DNA from: Methylocella silvestris
GTDB taxonomy: Bacteria; Pseudomonadota; Alphaproteobacteria; Rhizobiales; Beijerinckiaceae
DNA: 64,000 nt
Assembly: GCF_002891535.1 (NCBI RefSeq)
Contig: NZ_PDZR01000006.1
Location: 62,001-126,000, forward strand
Direction of reading: 5' to 3'
Made by a program: the position numbers and the translations under genes. Below are positions 40,483 through 49,860 of the stretch, piece after piece; position 1 is the stretch's first letter, and each line of letters begins with the position of its first letter. The notes under the pieces are model-generated. The model made no database searches and was not told the DNA's origin. It saw only the letters and a list, made by a program, of their open reading frames with translations.

Positions 40483-42051
40483 ATGAAAAAAGTTTTTGTA
40501 TCATGGGCTGTCGCCATCGCGATCGCATCGCCAGCGTTCGCGGCCGAGAGCGTCACTCCGGAGACGGCGGCCGTTTCGGCGCGACTCGCCAAAATCAAGA
40601 CCGTCGTCGTCATTTACGCCGAGAACCGCAGCTTCGATAATCTTTACGGCTTTTTTCCCGGCGCAGACGGGCTGAAGAGCGCGCGCGCGAAGGCGGCCCG
40701 CCTCACCCAGAAAGACCGCAACGGCCAGGTTCTGAAGGAACTGCCGCCGGTATGGGGCGGCCTCACCGCGGCGGGCGTCGTGCCGGCGGTGACGCAAATC
40801 CAGACCGAGCACCTGCCCAACGCGCCTTTCCAGATCGACGACCCGAACGGGTTCGACGTCTCGATGGGGAAAGTGACGCGCGATTTATGGCATCGTTTCT
40901 ATCAAAACCAGATGCAGATCAACAACGGCAAGAATGACCGCTTCGCCGCCTGGGCCGATTCTGGCGCGGCTGTGATGGGCTATTACAACGGCGGCGCCAG
41001 CCTGCCGCTGTGGAATATTGCGAAACAGTACACGCTCGCAGACAATTTCTTCATGGGCGCCTTCGGCGGCTCGTTTCTCAACCACCAATATCTCATTTGC
41101 TCCTGCGCGCCGATCTATCCGAACGCCAACAACAGCCCGGCCGCCGGCCTGATCGCCACAGTCAACGCGGACAAGGTCAGCCTCACGGTCAACACTGCGA
41201 CCTCGCCGGCGTCGGCGATCGACGGAGCGCCGAAATTCGTCAATGACGGCGCGATCACGCCGGATTTCTACGCCGTCAACACCATGCAGCCGCCCTATCA
41301 GCCGAGTTCCGTCGCGCCGGCTGCCGGAGGCGATCCTGCCTATGCCAATCCGGCCGTGGCGAATGTCCTGCCGCCGCAGACGCAGACGACCATCGGCGAT
41401 CTTCTGTCCAACGCCGGCGTCACCTGGGCCTGGTATGCCGGCGCCTGGCAGGCGACGCTCGACGGGCAGAACGCCTCGCCGATCCCGAATTTCCAGTATC
41501 ATCATCAGCCGTTCAATTATTTCGCGGCCTATGCGCCGGGAACCGCCGCCCGCGCCGAGCATCTGCGCGACGGCGGCCTCGACGGCGTAAACTTCATCGC
41601 CGCGATCGACGCAGGAACGCTGCCTGAGGTCACTTTCTACAAGCCGCAGGGCAATCTAAACGAACATCCCGGCTACGCCGACGTGCTCAGCGGCGACAAT
41701 CATATTGCGAATGTCATCCAGCATCTGCAAAACAGCCCGCAGTGGGCCAATATGGTCGTCGTCGTCACCTATGACGAGAACGGCGGCTTCTGGGATCACG
41801 CAGCCCCGCCGAAGGCCGATCGCTTCGGCCCCGGCAGCCGCATCCCGGCGCTGATCGTCTCGCCCTTCGCCCGCAAGGGCTTCGTCGATCACACGCGCTA
41901 CGACACGACCTCGATCCTGCGCTTGATCACGCGACGCTATAATTTACCGAAACTGCCGGGAATTACCGTGCGCGACGCCGCGATCAAACGCCAGGGCGGC
42001 GAGGCGCTCGGCGATCTCGTGCCGGCGCTGAAGCTGACCAGCGCCAACTAG
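40483..42051 (+). CDS. Secreted phosphoesterase, AcpA/phospholipase C-like
   Basis: A 522-residue exported enzyme. The signal peptide is MKKVFVSWAVAIAIASPAFA. The alkaline-phosphatase-like phosphoesterase motif VVVIYAENRSFDNLYGFF lies near residues 41-58, and VVTYDENGGFWDHAAPP near 425-445 supplies further metal ligands. This fold includes phospholipase C and AcpA acid phosphatase; the substrate cannot be told. GAGGGGA precedes the ATG. A strong terminator follows the gene. It is paired with a divergent di-heme peroxidase. Confidence 0.88.
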   Translation: MKKVFVSWAVAIAIASPAFAAESVTPETAAVSARLAKIKTVVVIYAENRSFDNLYGFFPGADGLKSARAKAARLTQKDRNGQVLKELPPVWGGLTAAGVVPAVTQIQTEHLPNAPFQIDDPNGFDVSMGKVTRDLWHRFYQNQMQINNGKNDRFAAWADSGAAVMGYYNGGASLPLWNIAKQYTLADNFFMGAFGGSFLNHQYLICSCAPIYPNANNSPAAGLIATVNADKVSLTVNTATSPASAIDGAPKFVNDGAITPDFYAVNTMQPPYQPSSVAPAAGGDPAYANPAVANVLPPQTQTTIGDLLSNAGVTWAWYAGAWQATLDGQNASPIPNFQYHHQPFNYFAAYAPGTAARAEHLRDGGLDGVNFIAAIDAGTLPEVTFYKPQGNLNEHPGYADVLSGDNHIANVIQHLQNSPQWANMVVVVTYDENGGFWDHAAPPKADRFGPGSRIPALIVSPFARKGFVDHTRYDTTSILRLITRRYNLPKLPGITVRDAAIKRQGGEALGDLVPALKLTSAN

Positions 42052-42085
42052 CCTGCGCGCCTCACAGGGCTCGCGCAAAAATTAG

Positions 42086-42124
42086 AACGCCCGGGATCGC
42101 CCTCAGCGCTCCCGGGCGTTTTGT
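42086..42124 (+). terminator. Rho-independent terminator after the phosphoesterase gene
   Basis: An 11-bp perfect stem (aacgcccggga / tcccgggcgtt) with a 13-base loop is followed by TTTG. The left flank holds aaaaatta, so it may also act on transcripts from the dnaE side. Confidence 0.87.
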
Positions 42125-42315
42125 TCAAGGATCAGGACTTCAAGTTTGAACGTCCGACTCTTCAGACTTTTGGCTTCCGTAACTTGGCGACGCCAGCCAA
42201 ACCCGCCTGCCCGCGCCATGCTTTTGATCCAATCTTATTGACGATTGCATCATTGCGCGTCGGCCGCCGCATGCAGCCATTTGAAAGCGCGAGCGTTGTT
42301 GATGCGCCTTCGGCC

Positions 42316-45300
42316 TCAGACATGCTCCACGGCAAGAATGCCCGGGATCGCTTTCAGCGCCCCCGCGGCCTGCGCGGAAACCCCATATTTGCCCGGCAGT
42401 TTGAGCTCGATCTCGCATTCCGGGGTCTGCAGGATCAGGGCGACCTCGCCGTCGCCCTGAGGACGCAAACTCTGCTTGATCTGATCGAGCGGCTTGTCGT
42501 CGGCGACGAATATCCGGAGGCCCTTTTGCACGCGGCTCGCCGCATGGTCGAGCGGCTCGGCCGAGACGATTCTGGCGCGCACGTCCTCCCCCTCGACTGC
42601 GGCCTGCAGCACCAGCAGCAGCGAAGCGCCTTTTTCCAGAAGGTCGCGATATTGGTTGAGGCCTTCCTGAAACAGGATCGCCTCATATTGGCCGGACGGG
42701 TCGGACAGCTGCACGATGCCCATCTTGGAGCCGGATTTGGTGCGGCGCTCCTGCTTGTCAAGCACGGTGGCGGCGAGCCGGCCGCCGGTCGCGCCCAATT
42801 TGACCGCGCGCGAAAATTCGGCCCAGCGCTGCACCCGCAGCCGGCTCATGATCGTGGCGTAGGCGTCGAGCGGATGGCCTGAAAGGAAAAAGCCGACCGA
42901 ATCGAATTCGCGCCGCAGCCGTTCGGCAAGCGTCCAGGGCGCGACCTTCGGCAACGGCATGCGATCCTCTGCGCCCGCGCCAAACAACGCCGACTGTCCG
43001 GCGCGGCGCTCCTCGTCGCGCCGGTGCGCGCTGGCCAGAATCGTCTCGATTGCGGCGAAGACGCGGGCGCGATCTTGCTCCATCTCGTCAAACGCCCCGG
43101 CGGCGACGAGGCTTTCGAGCATGCGCTTGTTGATTGCGCGCGGATCGATGCGCGCCGAGAAATCAGCGAAATCACGAAAGGGCGTGTTCTTTCGCGCGGC
43201 GACCAGAGCCTCGGCATGGCCCTGCCCGACGCCCTTGATTGCGCCAAGCGCATAGCGAATCTGGAGCGCGCCGGCCTCATTGGCGCAGACCTCGAAATCG
43301 GCCCCCGAACGCTGGATCGAGGGCGGTTCGACAGCGCCGTTCAGCCGCCGCGCCTCGTTGGAAAATTCAGCCAGCTTGTCGGTGTTGGGCTTATCCAGCG
43401 TCATCGAAGCGGCGAGAAATTCCAGCGGGTAATTGGCCTTGAACCAGGCGGTCTGATAGGCGATCAGCGCATAGGCCGCCGCATGGCTTTTGTTGAAGCC
43501 ATAGTCGGCGAATTTGGCGAGCAGATCGAAGATCTCGTTCGCCTTGCCTTGCGCCAGCCCGTTGTCGATCGCCCCGCGCAGAAAACGGTCCCGCTGCGCA
43601 TCCATCTCCGCCTTGATCTTCTTGCCCATGGCGCGGCGCAGGAGATCGGCCTCGCCGAGCGAATAGCCGGAGAGGATCTGCGCGATCTGCATCACCTGCT
43701 CCTGGTAGATGATGACGCCGAAGGTTTCCTTCAGCACGCCTTCGATTTTGGGGTGGATGTAGTCGGGCTCCTCCTCGCCGGCCTTGACCGCGCAATAGCG
43801 CGGGATATTGGCCATCGGGCCCGGCCGGTAGAGCGCGACGAGAGCGATGATGTCCTCGAAACGGTCGGCATGCATATCGACCAGCGCGCGGCGCATCCCT
43901 GCGCTTTCAAGCTGGAACACGCCGATCGTCTCGCCGCGGCCAAGCATGGCGTAGGTTTTGGAATCGTCGAGCGGGATCTTGTCGATTTCGATCTCGACGC
44001 CGCGCCGGCTGAGCAGCTTGACGCAGGTCGACAGCGTGGTCAGCGTCTTGAGGCCGAGAAAATCGAATTTGACGAGCCCCGCCGGCTCGACCCATTTCAT
44101 ATTGAACTGGGTCGCCGGCATGTCGGATTTCGGATCGCGATAGAGCGGCACAAGCTGTTCCAGCGGGCGATCGCCGATCACGATGCCAGCCGCGTGGGTC
44201 GAGGCGTTGGAATAGAGCCCCTCGAGCGTCTGCGCGATCTGCAGCATTTTGGCGACGCGCGGCTCGGCCTCGGCGGCCTCCTTGAGGCGTGGCTCGGAGT
44301 CGATCGCCTGTTTCAGACTCACCGGCGCGGCCGGATTTTGCGGCACGAGCTTGGCGAGGCGATCGACCTGGCCGAGCGGCATTTCGAGCACGCGGCCGAC
44401 ATTGCGAAGAACGCCGCGCGCCAGAAACGAGCCGAAGGTGATGATCTGCGCCACCTTGTCCGCGCCATAGCGGCGCCGGACATAGGCGATGACTTCGTCG
44501 CGTCGGTCCTGGCAGAAATCGATATCGAAATCCGGCATCGAGACGCGCTCCGGATTGAGGAAGCGCTCGAAAAGGAGGCCGAAGCGAATGGGATCGAGAT
44601 CGGTAATGGTGAGGGCGTAGGCGACAAGCGAGCCTGCCCCCGAGCCGCGCCCCGGACCGACCGGAATGCCCTGCGACTTGGCGTATTTGATGAAGTCCGA
44701 GACGATCAAGAAATAGCCCGGAAACTTCATTTTCACGATGACGTCGAGCTCGAAGGCGAGGCGCTTGCGATAATCCTCCGCCGTAAAACCCTTGGCGAGT
44801 CCATGCGCCTCGAGGCGCGCTTCGAGCCCCGCCTCGGCCTCGCCGCGCAGTGCGTCGGCTTCTGCCGCAAGCTCGCCGGTCGCGGAAAAACGCGGCAGCA
44901 AGGGTTTGCGGGTCCGCGGCCGAAAAGCGCAGCGGCGCGCGATTTCGACGGTGTTGCGGCTCGCTTCCGGCAGATCGGCGAACAGGGCGACCATTTCCGC
45001 GCGGCTCTTGAAGCGGTGTTCGGGCGAGAGCTGACGGCGGGCGCCGTCGCCGATGACCGTCCCCTCGGCGATGCAGATCAGCGCGTCATGCGCCTCATAA
45101 TCGGAACTCGCCGCGAAATAGGGCTCATTGGCGGCGACGAGGGGCAGCGCTTTGCGATAGGCGAGATCGAGCAACCGCGGTTCGACCTCGCGCTCGACGG
45201 CAAGGTTATGGCGCTGCAGCTCGACATAGAGACGGTCGGGGAACAGCTCCTCCAGTTGCGCCGCGCGCGCAAAGGCCTGTTCGGGACGCCTTGCGGCGAA

Positions 45301-45792
45301 CGCCCGGTCGAGCGGCCCGGCGGGGCCGCCGCTGAGCGCGATCAGCCCCTCCGTCCGCCCGTGCAGCCGCTCGATCGGAACATGCGGCGGATCGCCCGGC
45401 GCGGGATCGAGCCAGGCGCGTGAAACAAGATGCATCAGATTGAGATAGCCGGGCTCGTCCTGGGCGAGCAGGATGACCGAGGCGCGGCCGGCCCCAAGCT
45501 CCTCGCCGCGCGCAGAAATCGCAGCTCCGTCCCGAAAATCGAGCGTGAGCTTTGCGCCGATGATCGGCTGCACGCCTTCCTTGGCGAGTTTTTCGGAGAA
45601 TTCGAGCGCGCCGAATAAATTATTGGCGTCGGTGATCGCCAGCGCCGGCATATGGTCAGCCGCCGCCAGTTTGGCGAGCTTGCCGATGCCCATGGCCCCT
45701 TCCCGCAAGGAAAACGAGCTGTGGACATGGAGATGTACGAAGCCGGGGCCGGGCGCGGAGGAATCATGCGCCTGCGCGGAATTTTGCGTCAT
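42316..45792 (-). CDS. dnaE: DNA polymerase III subunit alpha
   Basis: Catalytic subunit of the replicative polymerase. The 1158-residue product has the N-terminal PHP domain (FVHLHVHSSFSLREGAMG), the catalytic palm acidic motif PDFDIDFCQDRRDEV, and GPGRGSGAGSLVAYAL. The finger domain includes DYGFNKSHAAAYALI, and the C-terminal OB fold is present. Length and domain order fit DnaE1 rather than DnaE2. It is transcribed alone with a long upstream region. Confidence 0.96.
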   Translation of the reverse strand: MTQNSAQAHDSSAPGPGFVHLHVHSSFSLREGAMGIGKLAKLAAADHMPALAITDANNLFGALEFSEKLAKEGVQPIIGAKLTLDFRDGAAISARGEELGAGRASVILLAQDEPGYLNLMHLVSRAWLDPAPGDPPHVPIERLHGRTEGLIALSGGPAGPLDRAFAARRPEQAFARAAQLEELFPDRLYVELQRHNLAVEREVEPRLLDLAYRKALPLVAANEPYFAASSDYEAHDALICIAEGTVIGDGARRQLSPEHRFKSRAEMVALFADLPEASRNTVEIARRCAFRPRTRKPLLPRFSATGELAAEADALRGEAEAGLEARLEAHGLAKGFTAEDYRKRLAFELDVIVKMKFPGYFLIVSDFIKYAKSQGIPVGPGRGSGAGSLVAYALTITDLDPIRFGLLFERFLNPERVSMPDFDIDFCQDRRDEVIAYVRRRYGADKVAQIITFGSFLARGVLRNVGRVLEMPLGQVDRLAKLVPQNPAAPVSLKQAIDSEPRLKEAAEAEPRVAKMLQIAQTLEGLYSNASTHAAGIVIGDRPLEQLVPLYRDPKSDMPATQFNMKWVEPAGLVKFDFLGLKTLTTLSTCVKLLSRRGVEIEIDKIPLDDSKTYAMLGRGETIGVFQLESAGMRRALVDMHADRFEDIIALVALYRPGPMANIPRYCAVKAGEEEPDYIHPKIEGVLKETFGVIIYQEQVMQIAQILSGYSLGEADLLRRAMGKKIKAEMDAQRDRFLRGAIDNGLAQGKANEIFDLLAKFADYGFNKSHAAAYALIAYQTAWFKANYPLEFLAASMTLDKPNTDKLAEFSNEARRLNGAVEPPSIQRSGADFEVCANEAGALQIRYALGAIKGVGQGHAEALVAARKNTPFRDFADFSARIDPRAINKRMLESLVAAGAFDEMEQDRARVFAAIETILASAHRRDEERRAGQSALFGAGAEDRMPLPKVAPWTLAERLRREFDSVGFFLSGHPLDAYATIMSRLRVQRWAEFSRAVKLGATGGRLAATVLDKQERRTKSGSKMGIVQLSDPSGQYEAILFQEGLNQYRDLLEKGASLLLVLQAAVEGEDVRARIVSAEPLDHAASRVQKGLRIFVADDKPLDQIKQSLRPQGDGEVALILQTPECEIELKLPGKYGVSAQAAGALKAIPGILAVEHV

Positions 45793-46357
45793 CGAATCCC
45801 TGATCGGAGCGAGCGCGGCAAAAGCCGCGGGGCGGACATTAGCAGTTTTGACGCTGGCGCCGAGTCCTCGGGGTTAGAGGAGCGTTCGCGGCGTCATTCG
45901 CCGGCATTGCCGCGCCAGCGCGCTTTTTGCTGCGGCGCAACAAACCCTCACAGGCGCAGCGATCACGCAACTATAGCGTTTGGCGAATCGAGACGTCGCC
46001 CTCCGGCAAGTGCGTTTTCGCATAGCGAAGCGAGTATTGGCGGCAAGCTCCGCCGTCACGCTGTTCAAATTCGGATGAATTTGCTTTATAAGCGCAGAGT
46101 GAGCCAAATAACGCGGCGTGGCGATTTGAACTAAAAGAACGATGATCCGCCGCGGTGTGCATAAGAGTTTTGCGTGCTGGATGCCCTCACATCCGGCAGC
46201 GTCGGTGCGAACGGAGGGTTTTTGGGAGCGCGGCTTGCGCCGCCTCATGGCTCCCGTTCGCGCCTGTCGGTTAGAGTTTTCAAATTGTCGGCCCGCTCGT
46301 CTGACGAATTGCATAGACGATTCAAGGCTTCATCATTGCTTCAAAGGGGAATAACCG
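45793..46357. other. Intergenic region between dnaE and the JmjC-like gene
   Basis: These 565 bases hold the two divergent promoters. The centre, 46060-46140, is AT-rich (ctgttcaaattcggatgaat, gctttataagcgc). I see no tRNA, no LexA box and no gene. AAGGGGA at 46344-46350 is the ribosome binding site of the next gene. Confidence 0.5.
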
Positions 46358-47260
46358 ATGTTGACGACGCCATCCATCCGCGCCAATGAAAAATGGAGTC
46401 CGGTCGATCCCCTCGAAGAAGCCCGCGCGGCGTTTCAAAAGCGTCCCTTCCTGGTTCGCCATCCGCTCGCGGGTCATCCCCTGTTCACCATCGAAGCCCT
46501 GACCAAGGTCGCGGAAAGAGCGGCCAAGCGTAACGGCGACCTCTGGGCCGACGCCGGCGACCTTTCCCTGACCGACAAATGGGGCAGCGTTCCCGAGCCG
46601 AATATGCCGATTCCGCAGCTTATCGACCGGATCGAGACGGCCGGCGCCTGGATCGTCATGAAGCATGTCGAAACCGATCCGGCCTATAAGGCGCTGCTCG
46701 ACGAATATGAGGCCTTCGTGCGCGAAACCGCAGGGCCGGAGATGTCGAAAAGGCTGAGCAACGCCGAAATGCTCGTCTTCATCACCTCGCCCAACCGCAA
46801 AACGCCCTACCACTTCGACGGCGAGGTCAATTTCGTCGTTCAGATCCAGGGATCGAAGGATATATGGGTCTGCGACCCGAACGACCGCAGCGTGACGACC
46901 GAACGCGAGATCGAGGAATATTACGGATCGACGATCGCCGCCGGCACGTACAAGCCTCATGCCGAGGAAGTCGCGACGAAATTTTCGCTCTATCCGGGCG
47001 ATGCGGTGCATGTTCCCCAGCATGCCGCCCATTGGGTGCAGAACCACAACAACGTCTCGGTGACGCTGAGCCTCAACATGGAGGTTCCCTATGGGGAGTG
47101 CGCCGACCTCTATCGCGCGAACTACTTCCTGCGACGGCTTGGTCTGTCGCCGAGTTCCCCGGGACAATCGCCGATCGCGGACCGCTCCAAGGCCGCTGTC
47201 ACAGCCGCAATGCGCTCCGCCCGAAACGCGGTGCGGCATGCGATGGGGCGCCTAGGCTAA
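46358..47260 (+). CDS. JmjC/cupin-like Fe(II)/2-oxoglutarate oxygenase-type protein
   Basis: A 300-residue protein without a signal peptide. The HxD iron-binding pair is in TPYHFDGEVNFVVQIQGSK (His152, Asp154), followed by KDIWVCDP. The distal His lies in YPGDAVHVPQHAAHWVQNH (probably His225). These fit the JmjC/cupin-8 fold of protein hydroxylases and related enzymes. The C-terminal 45 residues are basic and Ser/Ala-rich. It is a single gene in the plus direction, so no substrate is suggested by context. Hydroxylase activity is inferred from fold only. Confidence 0.72.
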   Translation: MLTTPSIRANEKWSPVDPLEEARAAFQKRPFLVRHPLAGHPLFTIEALTKVAERAAKRNGDLWADAGDLSLTDKWGSVPEPNMPIPQLIDRIETAGAWIVMKHVETDPAYKALLDEYEAFVRETAGPEMSKRLSNAEMLVFITSPNRKTPYHFDGEVNFVVQIQGSKDIWVCDPNDRSVTTEREIEEYYGSTIAAGTYKPHAEEVATKFSLYPGDAVHVPQHAAHWVQNHNNVSVTLSLNMEVPYGECADLYRANYFLRRLGLSPSSPGQSPIADRSKAAVTAAMRSARNAVRHAMGRLG

Positions 47261-47297
47261 AGCATATACCGATCGAATTTTCTGGCTAACAGAACAG

Positions 47298-47357
47298 GCT
47301 CAAGCTTTTCAAGCTTGAGCGCCCCGCGTCGCGATCCGATCAGATTTCAATCGGATC
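47298..47357. repeat. Two hairpins in tandem, REP-like or terminator region
   Basis: The first is gctcaagctt / aagcttgagc (47298-47320), a 10-bp perfect stem with a 3-base loop. The second is gatccgat / atcggatc (47333-47357), an 8-bp stem. The second unit resembles gatccgat...atcggatc elements that I recall between genes in related genomes. It lies downstream of the JmjC-like gene and may act as its terminator. Confidence 0.6.
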
Positions 47358-47483
47358 GGATACGCTCGCCTTTTGCTCCCGCGCGATTTCGTCGCGAGCA
47401 GAGCCGTCGGGTCTGCAATCCACGACGGCCTAAACTACCTCAGCTTCTACGGTCCCATCGGAAATCATCGCAATGAGGCGCGC

Positions 47484-47825
47484 TCAATAGGGCGGAGGGC
47501 CGGGCGGCGCCTCGGCGATCCACGGAAAGCCGCGCAACGATTGGACGGTGATATAGCCGGTCGTCGGAGCAGGCATAGGCGCCGGCGGCGGCCCCCAATA
47601 GCCGGCCCGCCATGTGCACGGCCCATTTGGCGGCTGGCAAATCCATTCGGACTTGCGCCATCCCGCGTTTGCCCGGACTTCGTCGCGCAAATCCTCAAGC
47701 GAGCGAAAGGTGTGATCGAGGCCATTGGAAGCGCCCGCCGCCTGCGCCGACGCACAGCGGATCGCAAGCCCATAAGCGCAAACCGCGGCCATTACGGATA
47801 GAAGAAACGTCTGCGCAGGCCTCAT
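47484..47825 (-). CDS. Small exported protein, unknown function
   Basis: A 113-residue protein. The ATG at 47825 (MRPAQTFLLSVMAAVCAYGL) follows GGAGG by 6 bases, and a signal peptide ends near ASA. The mature part carries LRDEVRANAGWRKSEWICQP and ends in a Pro-rich tail (APPGPPPY). Two cysteines (ICQPPNGPC) may form a disulfide. No family was recognised. It lies between the JmjC-like gene and the aap operon. Confidence 0.6.
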   Translation of the reverse strand: MRPAQTFLLSVMAAVCAYGLAIRCASAQAAGASNGLDHTFRSLEDLRDEVRANAGWRKSEWICQPPNGPCTWRAGYWGPPPAPMPAPTTGYITVQSLRGFPWIAEAPPGPPPY

Positions 47826-47931
47826 TCGATCCTCCAGCCGGCCGAGACGCCGGCAATTCCCCAACTATTGCGGATAACGCGCGAGCAAGCTCTGCCGTTC
47901 CACGCCTGACGCCAAAAAGGCGCCGATCCTT

Positions 47932-48687
47932 TTACAAAATTTCGCCGAGGAATTGGCGCGCGCGCGGATGCCGCGGCGCCGAAAAGAAGTCTTCGGGACG
48001 ATTGATCTCGACGATCGCGCCCGCATCCATGAAAATCACGCGGTCGGCCACCTGGCGGGCAAAGCCCATCTCATGCGTCACGCAGACCATGGTCATGCCT
48101 TCGCGGGCGAGCTGCACCATGGTCTCCAGCACCTCCTTGACCATTTCGGGATCAAGCGCCGAGGTCGGCTCGTCGAACAGCATGATTTTCGGGTTCATGC
48201 ACAGCGCCCGCGCGATGGCCGCGCGCTGCTGCTGGCCGCCGGAAAGCTGGCCCGGATACTTGTCGGCCTGGTCGGAAATATGGACCTTGCCGAGATAATG
48301 CATGGCGACAGCCTCGGCGTCGCGCGGCTCCATCTTCAGCACATGGATCGGCGCGAGCGTGCAATTTTCAAGGATGGTCAGATGCGGAAAAAGGTTGAAA
48401 TGCTGGAACACCATGCCGACCTCGCGGCGCACCTCATGGATGTGGCGCAGATCGTCGGTGAGCGTCACGCCCTCGACGACGATGTCGCCGCTCTCATGCG
48501 CCTCGAGCCGGTTGACGCAGCGGATCAGCGTCGATTTGCCCGAGCCGGACGGGCCGCAGACGACGATCCGCTCGCCCGCCATCACCGTGAGGTTGACGTC
48601 GCGCAAGGCGTGATAGGCGCCATACCATTTGTTGACGCCGATCATCTCGATCGCTGCGCGGCCCGGTTCATTCATGTTTGACGCCAA
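47932..48687 (-). CDS. aapP: Amino-acid ABC transporter ATP-binding protein AapP
   Basis: ATPase of the general L-amino-acid importer. Walker A is GPSGSGKST, the signature is [10 protein letters not shown], and Walker B is [16 protein letters not shown] start at 48687 has GGGGAG upstream; [10 protein letters not shown] at 48675 is an alternative. It is the last gene of the aapJQMP operon, 23 bases after aapM. Confidence 0.94.
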   Translation of the reverse strand: MASNMNEPGRAAIEMIGVNKWYGAYHALRDVNLTVMAGERIVVCGPSGSGKSTLIRCVNRLEAHESGDIVVEGVTLTDDLRHIHEVRREVGMVFQHFNLFPHLTILENCTLAPIHVLKMEPRDAEAVAMHYLGKVHISDQADKYPGQLSGGQQQRAAIARALCMNPKIMLFDEPTSALDPEMVKEVLETMVQLAREGMTMVCVTHEMGFARQVADRVIFMDAGAIVEINRPEDFFSAPRHPRARQFLGEIL

Positions 48688-48710
48688 ACGCCGGAACTCC
48701 CCTCTGACCG

Positions 48711-49859
48711 CTATCTGCCGTGCGAAAAACGCCGCTCGACGAACAGCGAATAGCGCGACATGGCGAAGCAGAAGACAAAATAGAACATCGCCGCGAAAGC
48801 ATAGCCCGTCGCCGCGATGGTCGGCCCCGCCCAGACGGGATCAAGCCGCGCCGAATCGACCGTGCGCAGAAAGTCGAAGATGCCGACGACGGCGACGAGC
48901 GTCGTATCCTTGAAGAGAGCGATGAAATTATTGACGACGCCGGGAATGACCGCCCGCAGCGCCTGCGGCAGGATGACGAGGCGCTGCATCTGCCAGCGGC
49001 CGAGCCCAAGCGCCAGCGCGCCCTCGAACTGGCCGTTCGGGATCGCCTGCAATCCGCCGCGAACCACTTCGGCCATATAGGCCGAGGCGAACAGGGCGAC
49101 GCCGATCAGCGGGCGCAGCAGCCGGTCGGGCGCCAAATTCTCGGGCACGAACAGCGGCAGCATCGTATTCGCCATGAACAAGACGGTGATGATCGGCACG
49201 CCGCGAACGAGTTCGATAAAGCCGGCGCAGGCGAGGCTGAGGGCCGGCAGGGACGAGCGCCGTCCAAGCGCAAGCAGCACGCCAAAGGGCAGCGAAACGA
49301 CCATGCCGACCGTGGCGACGAGCAGGCTGACGAAGATGCCTCCCCACAGATCGCTGGCGACGCGCGGCAGGCCAATGAAGGGCGCGCCATGCAGGAGCAG
49401 GAAGGCGATAATCGGATAGGCGCCGAAGAACAGCAGCGCCGCGAGATTGCGCCGGGGCGCATTGAGCCAGAGCAGCCAGACGATCAAAACGGCGCCCATC
49501 GCCAGCGTGACGTCGACGCGCCAGCGCTGATCGAGCGGATAGGAGCCGTAGGTGAAATAGGGCAGCTTGCGCCAGATGAAGGCCCAGCAGGCCCCGGCCC
49601 CCGGCGCCCGGCAGGCGGCGCCGTCCGGCGCCGACCAAACCGCGTCAAACACGAGGAAGCGCAGCAGCGGCGGCGCGACCAGGGCGATCAGAAGGAGGGT
49701 CGCAATCGTGAGCAGGCTGGCGCGCCAGCCGTCGAACAGATTGCCGGCGAGAAGATCAATGAGCCGGCGGCGACGCAGCGGCGGCGCCCGCGGCGGGATG
49801 TTGCCCTGCAGCACATAGAGCGCATTTGCGCCCGGGCCGCCGCGCGTGCTGCCTGCCAT
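48711..49859 (-). CDS. aapM: Amino-acid ABC transporter permease AapM
   Basis: Inner-membrane permease of the general amino-acid importer. The 382-residue protein has a long N-terminal part with three or four helices, then the conserved permease region ending in the EAA loop [20 protein letters not shown]. It starts 1 base after the aapQ stop and probably forms a heterodimer with AapQ. Confidence 0.92.
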   Translation of the reverse strand: MAGSTRGGPGANALYVLQGNIPPRAPPLRRRRLIDLLAGNLFDGWRASLLTIATLLLIALVAPPLLRFLVFDAVWSAPDGAACRAPGAGACWAFIWRKLPYFTYGSYPLDQRWRVDVTLAMGAVLIVWLLWLNAPRRNLAALLFFGAYPIIAFLLLHGAPFIGLPRVASDLWGGIFVSLLVATVGMVVSLPFGVLLALGRRSSLPALSLACAGFIELVRGVPIITVLFMANTMLPLFVPENLAPDRLLRPLIGVALFASAYMAEVVRGGLQAIPNGQFEGALALGLGRWQMQRLVILPQALRAVIPGVVNNFIALFKDTTLVAVVGIFDFLRTVDSARLDPVWAGPTIAATGYAFAAMFYFVFCFAMSRYSLFVERRFSHGR

Positions 49860-49860
49860 G

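Noticed and set aside
42341-42365. Sequence similar to the terminator stem at 42086 (cccgggatcgc)
   Set aside because: It lies inside the dnaE coding region and encodes part of its C-terminal residues. There is no stem partner.
43024-45423. Long plus-strand open frame opposite dnaE
   Set aside because: It is fully antisense to dnaE, has no motif, and has the composition of a shadow frame.
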